DNA of 13,571 bases from Gammaproteobacteria bacterium GWE2_37_16 (GTDB lineage Bacteria > Pseudomonadota > Gammaproteobacteria > UBA9339), in contig MGXG01000022.1 in NCBI GenBank assembly GCA_001801285.1, positions 1 through 13,571 on the forward strand. The letters run 5' to 3'. The number at the start of each line of letters is the position of its first letter. Position 1 is the stretch's first letter. The notes beneath the pieces are model-generated. The model ran no database searches and had not been told where the DNA came from. It saw nothing but the letters and a program-made list of their open reading frames with translations. Made by a program: the position numbers and the translations under genes. Of this stretch, positions 7,506 through 12,713 are shown piece after piece.

Positions 7506-7818
7506 CTTTTTCTCTTTCTACTCGATATAACCCAACAGCTTGCTGGTACTTTTCCTGTAATGACTGCTCAAACCGATTTACTTTGGTGTTTTTTGCTATC
7601 TCAATAAGCTGCTCATGATCGTAATCTAAAACATCAGCCATCCTGCAAATTACTTCAGGACTGGGGATCTCACCATAAACTTCAACTTTAGTAATATATG
7701 ATGGCGATAATAATTTATCGTTCTCTCCAATCGTTCCTAATTTTTCAAGAAATTCCTTAGCCGTCCAGCCCTTTTGTTTTCTAAGTTTTTGGATTAAATC
7801 ACCAAATTCTTTATTCAT
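7489..7818 (-). CDS. XRE-family HTH repressor
   Basis: A 109-aa protein with an N-terminal lambda-repressor-like HTH (residues about 4-72: FGDLIQKLRKQKGWTAKEFLEKLG... SYITKVEVYGEIPSPEVICRMADVLDY). A short C-terminal helix (RFEQSLQEKYQQAVGLYRVERE) could dimerise or be the protease-sensitive tail. There is an insert between the HTH helices (GTIGENDKLLS), which is longer than in minimal XRE domains. ATG 7818 is preceded by GAGG at a good distance. The gene is the first of the leftward unit and overlaps the protease gene by 17 nt. By analogy with ImmR it likely represses its own promoter and is inactivated by the protease. Confidence 0.88.
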   Translation of the reverse strand: MNKEFGDLIQKLRKQKGWTAKEFLEKLGTIGENDKLLSPSYITKVEVYGEIPSPEVICRMADVLDYDHEQLIEIAKNTKVNRFEQSLQEKYQQAVGLYRVEREKDDSTK

Positions 7819-7851
7819 TGTTGATCCTCATAATTTTTACTTACGAACTTA

Positions 7852-7880
7852 AATTTACTAAAATTACGCAAATAAGTCAA
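7852..7880 (-). promoter_or_regulatory. Sigma-70 promoter of the XRE-protease unit
   Basis: On the minus strand TTGACT (7880-7875) and TAAATT (7857-7852) are separated by exactly 17 bp, and the -10 ends 33 bp before ATG 7818. An imperfect inverted repeat spans the promoter: ACTTA...GTAA near the -35 and TTAA...TAAGT near 7841-7854, with 9 of 14 positions symmetric. That is a plausible operator for the XRE protein. The promoter hexamers are good; the operator is tentative. Confidence 0.6.
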
Positions 7881-8178
7881 GCGAATTTTTTAGTGCATTA
7901 ATCTTACTTCATGCTATTTTTAAGAAAGATTGGATAATGGCAGGTCTTATTTCTGTTAAAGAACAAGTTCTAAAATAATCCATTAAGGGGAGCCATATTT
8001 CACAGCCCTTCTAGCCTTTATCTATTTTGCAAGAATTTCCTCCAAGCTATCCATATGCTATTTTTAGTAGCATGTATACGGCTCCACACTAGCTATATTG
8101 CCATTCAATGACACCAATATTCTATATATTTTTCTGCTAAATATAAAAATTGCGGCTCTAAATTGCAAATCTTTCCTA
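7881..8178. other. Gene-free spacer between the island and the effector-like cluster
   Basis: No credible ORF is present on either strand. The stretch holds an inverted-repeat element (see 7989-8085) and a direct repeat of ATGCTATTTTTA (7911-7922 and 8055-8066). The left-pointing and right-pointing transcription units diverge here, so it is a candidate for the right boundary of the defence island. No tRNA gene or duplicated att site was found. Confidence 0.5.
7989..8085. repeat. 97-bp segment bounded by inverted repeats
   Basis: GGAGCCATAT at 7989-7998 is matched by the inverse of GGAGCCGTAT at 8076-8085 (9 of 10 positions). Near its right end an internal hairpin is formed by ATGCTA and TAGCAT (8055-8073). 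This may be a degenerate miniature element or a folded non-coding stretch. I see no target-site duplication in the flanks. Confidence 0.35.
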
Positions 8179-8222
8179 ATTAATATTGTCTTAAAGTTGT
8201 GTGGCTTTTATTTTGTTATAAT
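8179..8222 (+). promoter_or_regulatory. Extended -10 promoter with PmrA-box-like direct repeat
   Basis: TATAAT at 8217-8222 is preceded by TGT, giving the extended -10 form TGnTATAAT; there is no good -35. In its place, at 8179-8198, are two 9-mers separated by 2 nt: ATTAATATT and CTTAAAGTT. This matches the tandem pattern cTTAATatT-N2-cTTAATatT that I recall for the response regulator PmrA in Legionella and Coxiella (8/9 and 7/9 positions). The spacing to the -10 (18 nt) suits an OmpR-family activator. The start codon of the HAD gene follows 38 nt later. Confidence 0.5.
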
Positions 8223-8260
8223 GGCGCTACAGTTTACAATTTATTTCAATGGGGGCAGTT

Positions 8261-8953
8261 ATGTTATTCCTTATAGATTGCGATTTTACGCTTGTTAACA
8301 TTCATACACACAATAAAGCGTTTGAATTGGTAAGAAGTCATGGTGGTGGTATAGAACCAGCAGATTTCATTGATTCAACAAAGGGAAGAGCGCCTTTAAC
8401 AAGTGTTACCATGGACAATCTTGATGGGAAGGATAACAAATACAACCAACTTTGGGAAAGAGTTAAGAAAGCGAATCCACAACTTGCCTCGATCGGTCCA
8501 GCTGGAGAATGGAAACTATTTATAGAATGCGCTCTGGAAGCTGGTCATAAAATTGCTATAGTTTCTTTTAATGCTTTTCACATGCCATATTTTGTTTTAA
8601 GGGATATCATCCAATTGCAACCAAGTATTTTACGTAACCCCGATTTTTGCATTGTTTCTTATCTACCCAAAAACACTAGGTTAGCAAACAAAAACGAACA
8701 TATTGCTACAGCTAAGCATGCTGTTAGATTTTCTGGAGCAGTAGATTGTATATTAATTGACGATAGTTTAAGAAATTGCAATGAGGCTTCGCAAGCAGGA
8801 ATAGTTGATGAATTTTTCCAAGTACCAGAAGGTGCTCCTGCTTTTTATGAGGGGCACATCAGATTTATGCAAGAGAAAGTGCGAGCAGCAGCAATGATGA
8901 TGCCACCAACTATACAGCCACAAGCTGCGCCAGCACCTTCTTTAGCTTCATAA
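8261..8953 (+). CDS. HAD-superfamily phosphatase-like protein, candidate secreted effector
   Basis: A 230-aa protein with HAD landmarks: motif I D6-C-D8-F-T-L at the extreme N-terminus, motif II S102 in AIVSFN, a lysine candidate for motif III at about K144-K152, and motif IV D167-D168 in ILIDDS. The insertion between motif I and II (about 90 residues) would be a helical cap. The C-terminus is low-complexity and proline/alanine-rich (MMMPPTIQPQAAPAPSLAS), likely a flexible tail or secretion signal. I prefer ATG 8261 over ATG 8249: the GGGGG run at 8251-8255 is placed as a ribosome-binding site for 8261, while 8249 has none. The substrate is unknown. Legionella uses a HAD-fold phosphatase effector (Ceg4), so an effector role is plausible but not shown. 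Confidence 0.75.
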   Translation: MLFLIDCDFTLVNIHTHNKAFELVRSHGGGIEPADFIDSTKGRAPLTSVTMDNLDGKDNKYNQLWERVKKANPQLASIGPAGEWKLFIECALEAGHKIAIVSFNAFHMPYFVLRDIIQLQPSILRNPDFCIVSYLPKNTRLANKNEHIATAKHAVRFSGAVDCILIDDSLRNCNEASQAGIVDEFFQVPEGAPAFYEGHIRFMQEKVRAAAMMMPPTIQPQAAPAPSLAS

Positions 8954-8977
8954 CAATGCAAAATTGTTGGTGTTTAT

Positions 8978-9289
8978 ATGTTTGGTTATTTTCCAAAACC
9001 AATACAGCCAAATTATGGCACATTAAATACATGCTCTTATGAAACTGATAAAGTTGCGGTGCAAACAGAAACAAACTCAGCGCAAACCATTTTACCTATA
9101 ATAGCAAGAGAAACATTGCCATTACTATCGCAACCGTCATTGATTGTACCTGCTGATGAGTGGCAAGAAAATGATGCTTTGTCTCACACACCACAATATT
9201 CATGCGCGCATCAACTCGAACAAATATGTGATAGGTTTTCCTTATGTGCTGAGACATTATGTACTTGTTTTTGCCTTCCTTGTGGCTAG
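8978..9289 (+). CDS. Unknown 103-aa protein with cysteine-rich C-terminus
   Basis: This ORF lies 24 bp after the HAD gene, with only a weak GGTG box before ATG 8978, and is probably co-transcribed. The N-terminus is MFGYFPKPIQPNYGTLN; the middle is polar with a hydrophobic patch (ILPIIARETLPLL). The last 14 residues contain five cysteines (C90, C95, C97, C99, C102) in a CAETLCTCFCLPCG context. Such a tail could be S-acylated in a eukaryotic host or bind metal, but it is not a CaaX box. No known domain is recognised. Normal composition and operon position support a real gene; the weak ribosome-binding site leaves doubt. Confidence 0.55.
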   Translation: MFGYFPKPIQPNYGTLNTCSYETDKVAVQTETNSAQTILPIIARETLPLLSQPSLIVPADEWQENDALSHTPQYSCAHQLEQICDRFSLCAETLCTCFCLPCG

Positions 9290-9303
9290 TTCTCTCTAGG
9301 TTT

Positions 9304-9334
9304 TTGCATAAATTAATTTTTAATATGTTATAAT
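9304..9334 (+). promoter_or_regulatory. Promoter upstream of the deaminase-like gene
   Basis: TTGCAT (9304-9309) and TATAAT (9329-9334) are 19 bp apart, and TGT precedes the -10, so it is again an extended -10 (TGTTATAATG), identical to the one before the HAD gene. A second TATAAT lies at 9359-9364 and could be an alternative. The leader to ATG 9461 is about 120 nt and has no clear fold. Confidence 0.5.
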
Positions 9335-9460
9335 GAATAATTATAAAATCGTAAAAAATATAATCCGCGCATCTCAACATAAAAAAGCTGTATTTTTTAC
9401 TTAACAAAAGCCAAAACAAAATAATGGTAATGTTATTATTTGAACGTAGGTCATAAAATT

Positions 9461-10717
9461 ATGCTAATAAATAAACCAACTGTTTTTAATGCACCAACAA
9501 CCCCTAATGCGAACTGTTGCCCAAGAACTTATGTACGTACTCGAAACTTATCAGGACAATACGTTAATCACGGTCATGCTTATGCGACTCAGGAAATGCA
9601 TGCAGCTTTAGTACACAAAGCAAAAAATGGAACAGTCAAATATCAATACTCTATTGCTGAAATCCATAACCAATTAAGATCGACTTTAACTGCAGAAACA
9701 GGTAATCAAGGTAATATTGTGGTTGCAGATTTAAGTTTTGAAATTAGCATTACGGATCCTGATCCTGCTAAAAATGAAAAAAAACGATTACACGTAACAT
9801 TCCCCATGAAAATACCGCGGTATAATCGCGATAAACAGGATTTAACACAAGCAGATTGCTATAGTTCTTCTGATATACAGGTTGCTCGTCCATTGCAACT
9901 TTTAAAAAAACTTTATACTACAGGAAGAAAAATTTGTAATGTAGGCGAGATCGATCATGGTCAAAAACCAAAATATGATGGCAGCCCTGCCGATGGACAA
10001 CTTGTAAGACACAGCGAACAAAGTTTAGCTGCTTTTCTATGCACACAAGAGGCGGTAGCAATGATAGCTAATCGCATAAGTGCAGCGCTTCGTAGTAATT
10101 ATCCAGATTTAGCTTATGGCAGTATTGTTAAAATTTATACTGCAGTTTTACACATACACTCCAATAAAACTCCATGTGGGGCTTGTGAAGATGTGCTTAT
10201 TGGTCTACAAAACACGTATCAACCAGACGAGATTCAGGGGGGTCGCTTGATTGGCTTTACCGAATGCTTAGAAAATGAGCTCCGTCGCAAAACACAAGCT
10301 CACATTAACCATGAACCTAATGAAAGCTTCAAATTTAAATTCCCAGCTATGGATAAACCAGCTAAACCTGCCCGTGAACGTGGGGTAAGATTTTTTACCA
10401 CATATAGTGCCGACAACTGTGATGCCACTCATAGAATAGCTCAAGTTGCTGGAACACCGGTAAAGCCAGATGTTAGTGATGCTCCAACGTTAATTCCAAC
10501 TGGAAGTAGAAAATATTCTAACCACTTATGGGTTGCTAATTTTAACAAGACAATGCCAGAACAATTTCAACAAGAATACCCACCAGATACTAGCCAGCGC
10601 ACTACTTTTTTAAGTGGCTCTAATGAAACTGCAGCAACAGACTCAACTAAAGCAAGAGTCACTTATGTATCTAACCGCGAACTTCAAAAATTAAGCCTGA
10701 CAGGTCTGAAAATTTGA
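9461..10717 (+). CDS. Putative zinc-dependent deaminase-fold protein, candidate effector or toxin
   Basis: A 418-aa protein. Its central part has the signature of the cytidine-deaminase-like superfamily: H184-S-E186 in LVRHSEQSLAAFL (one zinc ligand and the proton-shuttle glutamate). After a helix and a predicted strand (GSIVKIYTAVLHIHS) comes P238-C239-G-A-C242, the other two zinc ligands. The 52-residue gap between E186 and C239 is longer than in housekeeping deaminases (roughly 30), as is common in toxin-type members. The N-terminal 170 and C-terminal 170 residues match nothing I know. There is no signal peptide or membrane segment; the C-terminus ends in hydrophobic LTGLKI. ATG 9461 (AGG 10 nt upstream) is preferred to TTG 9440. 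With no immunity-like gene beside it, an effector acting in a host cell fits better than an antibacterial toxin. The substrate (nucleotide, nucleic acid or protein) is unknown. Confidence 0.7.
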   Translation: MLINKPTVFNAPTTPNANCCPRTYVRTRNLSGQYVNHGHAYATQEMHAALVHKAKNGTVKYQYSIAEIHNQLRSTLTAETGNQGNIVVADLSFEISITDPDPAKNEKKRLHVTFPMKIPRYNRDKQDLTQADCYSSSDIQVARPLQLLKKLYTTGRKICNVGEIDHGQKPKYDGSPADGQLVRHSEQSLAAFLCTQEAVAMIANRISAALRSNYPDLAYGSIVKIYTAVLHIHSNKTPCGACEDVLIGLQNTYQPDEIQGGRLIGFTECLENELRRKTQAHINHEPNESFKFKFPAMDKPAKPARERGVRFFTTYSADNCDATHRIAQVAGTPVKPDVSDAPTLIPTGSRKYSNHLWVANFNKTMPEQFQQEYPPDTSQRTTFLSGSNETAATDSTKARVTYVSNRELQKLSLTGLKI

Positions 10718-10737
10718 TTTAAAATAATCAGAGTATG

Positions 10738-10800
10738 CATTTGCATTTAGGATATTTATCACCCAATGCGTTTGAAAAACAGTTTGAAGCTCGGAAATAA
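10738..10800 (+). pseudogene. C-terminal remnant of an IS3-family transposase (orfB)
   Basis: The frame reads HLHLGYLSPNAFEKQFEARK followed by TAA. LGYLSP plus F/YEKQ is the typical end of IS3-family OrfB integrases. The remainder of the transposase is absent; the fragment begins 20 bp after the stop of the deaminase-like gene. It is the scar of an insertion sequence lost by deletion. Confidence 0.65.
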
Positions 10801-10977
10801 TTGTATATGAAAGTGGGACGCGGGATCATAAATTAAAACCAAAGCGTAAAACATAGCCAATGCTGCCCAATTGCTGGGCAATAAGGATAGGATTCGTATT
10901 ATTTGCTTTGCAAAAAAACATACGTTAAAGGTGGTGCTGGTTAAAGCTAGTGACCATGAAACGTCTACCCTATTTGA
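10801..10977. other. Non-coding stretch before the carbonic anhydrase gene
   Basis: There is no convincing gene. A 6-bp hairpin (TGCCCA-ATTGC-TGGGCA, 10864-10880) is present but has no T-run, so it is not a terminator. A frame open from about 10848 has no ATG start and ends by overlapping the carbonic anhydrase start; I regard it as chance or as decayed insertion-sequence DNA. Confidence 0.4.
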
Positions 10978-10980
10978 TAC

Positions 10981-11002
10981 GCAGACTGAAGCCTGCGGCT
11001 AC
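10981..11002 (+). repeat. Dispersed palindromic repeat, copy 1
   Basis: GCAGACT-GA-AGCCTGC followed by GGCTACG. The two arms are nearly complementary around a 2-nt centre. The same element recurs at 11805 and 12620. It ends 11 bp before the carbonic anhydrase start codon, so it forms part of that gene's leader. Confidence 0.75.
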
Positions 11003-11013
11003 GGGAACCAAAT

Positions 11014-11697
11014 ATGAAAAAATTAATTAAAGGTATAGTCGATTTTAGAAGTGCTTTTTTGGAAGATTATCGTAATAAATTTTCAAAACTAGCATTACGG
11101 CAATCTCCCGATGCTCTTTTTGTTGCGTGTTGTGATAGCCGAGTAGTCCCAAATACTTTTGCCTCCAGTGATCCTGGTGATTTGTTTGTATTGCGCAATA
11201 TAGGAAATTTAATTCCGACGTATCAATTTACTTCGCATGGCAAATGCCAAACGGACATATCTGTTGCTGCTACCATAGAATTTTCTTTGCTTAATTTAGA
11301 TGTGCAGGATGTTGTTATTTGCGGTCACTCTGATTGCGGCGCAATGCAAACTCTTATAGATAATGCTGAACAACATGTTTGCAATTGCTCGTCTTTAAAC
11401 GCCTGGTTAGAACATGCTGCGCCGTCTTATAAAAGATTCAAAAACAACTCTTCGCAAAATAGCGATCTTACTCCGTGCAATTTACTCTCCAGAATTAATG
11501 TGTTACAGCAATTGGATAATTTAAAAACCTACCCTTTAGTTATGGAGCGCATACAGAAAAATCAATTAAGAATACATGGTTGGTGGTTCGATTTGGCAAC
11601 AGCTGATGTTTACCATTGTGATCAAAAATCTGAAAAATTTATTTTGATTGACGAACAAGAAGCAAAAAATATGCTAACTTTATTCGATTACAGATGA
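11014..11697 (+). CDS. Beta-class carbonic anhydrase
   Basis: A 227-aa cytoplasmic zinc enzyme that interconverts CO2 and bicarbonate. Zinc ligands and the catalytic dyad are all visible: C39-x-D41-x-R43 in VACCDSRVVP, then H105-S-D-C108 in VICGHSDCGAM. The segment GDLFVLRNIGNLIP is the typical beta-class sequence between them, and the length is normal. ATG 11014 has only a modest GGGA box, which is supplied by the end of the dispersed repeat. It points toward lolA and is flanked on both sides by copies of the same repeat. In intracellular or amoeba-associated bacteria such enzymes supply bicarbonate or buffer pH; here that is inference. Confidence 0.93.
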   Translation: MKKLIKGIVDFRSAFLEDYRNKFSKLALRQSPDALFVACCDSRVVPNTFASSDPGDLFVLRNIGNLIPTYQFTSHGKCQTDISVAATIEFSLLNLDVQDVVICGHSDCGAMQTLIDNAEQHVCNCSSLNAWLEHAAPSYKRFKNNSSQNSDLTPCNLLSRINVLQQLDNLKTYPLVMERIQKNQLRIHGWWFDLATADVYHCDQKSEKFILIDEQEAKNMLTLFDYR

Positions 11698-11804
11698 CTG
11701 GAAAATTAACTTTTTCACGCCGGAGCTGTGGATATGATTTTGTTCTGATTTCAGGGTTTATCCGATATTTCACAAAGCCAAATATGCGCGCATTATCCGT
11801 CCGC

Positions 11805-11827
11805 GCAGGTTGAAATCTGCGGCTACG
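11805..11827 (+). repeat. Dispersed palindromic repeat, copy 2
   Basis: GCAGGTT-GA-AATCTGC followed by GGCTACG, in the same orientation as copy 1 and about 110 bp after the carbonic anhydrase stop. The convergent spacer 11698-11923 otherwise shows no gene and no clear terminator. Confidence 0.7.
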
Positions 11828-11923
11828 TGTCGTAAATAAATTAGCATGTTTGATGTTAGGATTTTTTGAACAATTATATAGTTAGGGAGTTACTATTTAA
11901 GTTAAGACCAGTCATGTTCCCTA

Positions 11924-12577
11924 CTATTCCTTAATCAAATCAACGCCTTGAGGTAGTATAAACTGAAACAGTTTAGCAGGTAAGTTGCTATTCACCCTGA
12001 CATTAGTGAAAGTTAGAGTACTTTCTTGTCCAAGGTTATCTTCGATTTGCATTTTAGTTAATTGCCTTGCGTTAAAGAAAAGTTTAATGGAGTTGTACAT
12101 GGCGTTTGGAGAATGTGGGCGTAATTCAAAATTAGCGTTGTCCTGCCCTACTGTAGCGGAATTTATTTTTTTGATAGAAAACATTTTTTCTAAAATTGCT
12201 GAGGAACCACTCAATAAAAAAGCAGGACTATCCGTTTGTTGATAATCGATTTTGTTTTTTGTTACTTGTTGCAAATCGATATCATAAATCCAAATATTTT
12301 GTCCATCGGCCACAATTAATTGTTGTTGAGGTTTTTCAATTTGCCAACGAAATTTCCCCGGACGCTGTAAAGCCATTTTTCCAGAACTGAATTGGTCAAC
12401 ACCCTTCCCTTTACCGCCACGTGTGTGCAACACCTGGACAAAATCCGCCTGCATTGAATTTAAGTTTTGCAAACGAGTTTCCAGCTCTTGCGTTGCGGTT
12501 CCAGCTTGTCCTAAGAGGGAAAACAGCAAAAGATATGTAAATAGAATTGTTTTTAAAATCAAAAAGTTATTTTTCAT
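11924..12577 (-). CDS. lolA: Periplasmic lipoprotein carrier LolA
   Basis: A 217-aa protein. It starts with a signal peptide (MKNNFLILKTILFTYLLLFSLLGQA, likely cleaved near GQA-GTA). The mature part begins ELETRLQNLNSMQADFVQVL and contains SGKMALQRPGKFRWQIEKPQQQLIVADGQNIWIYD, the characteristic LolA segment with the conserved arginine and tryptophan of the barrel. LolA takes lipoproteins from LolCDE at the inner membrane and passes them to LolB at the outer membrane. It follows ftsK on the same strand, as in many gammaproteobacteria. No Shine-Dalgarno sequence is visible before ATG 12577, and the gap to ftsK (136 bp) is filled by repeats. Confidence 0.95.
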   Translation of the reverse strand: MKNNFLILKTILFTYLLLFSLLGQAGTATQELETRLQNLNSMQADFVQVLHTRGGKGKGVDQFSSGKMALQRPGKFRWQIEKPQQQLIVADGQNIWIYDIDLQQVTKNKIDYQQTDSPAFLLSGSSAILEKMFSIKKINSATVGQDNANFELRPHSPNAMYNSIKLFFNARQLTKMQIEDNLGQESTLTFTNVRVNSNLPAKLFQFILPQGVDLIKE

Positions 12578-12619
12578 AATTAAAATTTTCTATAAAAACA
12601 AATAAATGTAAACTAATAC

Positions 12620-12701
12620 GCAGGCTAAAGCCTGCGGCTACAAAACCTGCGGCTACAAAACCTGCGGCTACAAAACCTGCGGCTACGAAAACTGTGGCTG
12701 C
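12620..12701. repeat. Dispersed repeat copy 3 expanded into a 15-bp tandem array
   Basis: The palindromic element CGCAGGC-TAAA-GCCTGCG plus GCTAC lies at 12619-12641. It is followed by three perfect copies of AAAACCTGCGGCTAC (12642-12686) and one degenerate copy, GAAAACTGTGGCTGC (12687-12701). The array begins 12 bp after the ftsK stop. On the minus strand the palindrome could fold into a strong hairpin after ftsK but lacks a clean T-run. Confidence 0.85.
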
Positions 12702-12713
12702 AAACATCTTCGT

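Noticed and set aside
7911..8066. Direct repeat ATGCTATTTTTA as possible attachment sites
   Set aside because: The two copies are only 144 bp apart, AT-rich and not next to a tRNA gene, so they cannot bound the island; probably chance.
8098..8298. Possible 66-aa hydrophobic protein on the plus strand
   Set aside because: It spans the promoter and the start of the HAD gene in another frame and is best explained by AT-rich intergenic sequence.
9096..9419. Minus-strand frame of 107 codons opposite the Cys-tailed gene
   Set aside because: It is a shadow of the plus-strand gene and covers its downstream promoter; no ribosome-binding site or recognisable domain.
9440..9460. TTG start at 9440 for the deaminase-like gene
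   Set aside because: ATG at 9461 in the same frame has a better-placed AGG; TTG 9440 has no ribosome-binding site.
10864..10880. Hairpin as terminator of the deaminase-like gene
   Set aside because: The stem is only 6 bp, there is no following T-run, and it lies about 150 bp beyond the stop codon.
10848..11017. Open frame of about 55 codons ending in a 4-nt overlap with the carbonic anhydrase start
   Set aside because: It has no ATG start or ribosome-binding site, it runs through the dispersed repeat, and its product resembles no family; more likely chance or decayed DNA.
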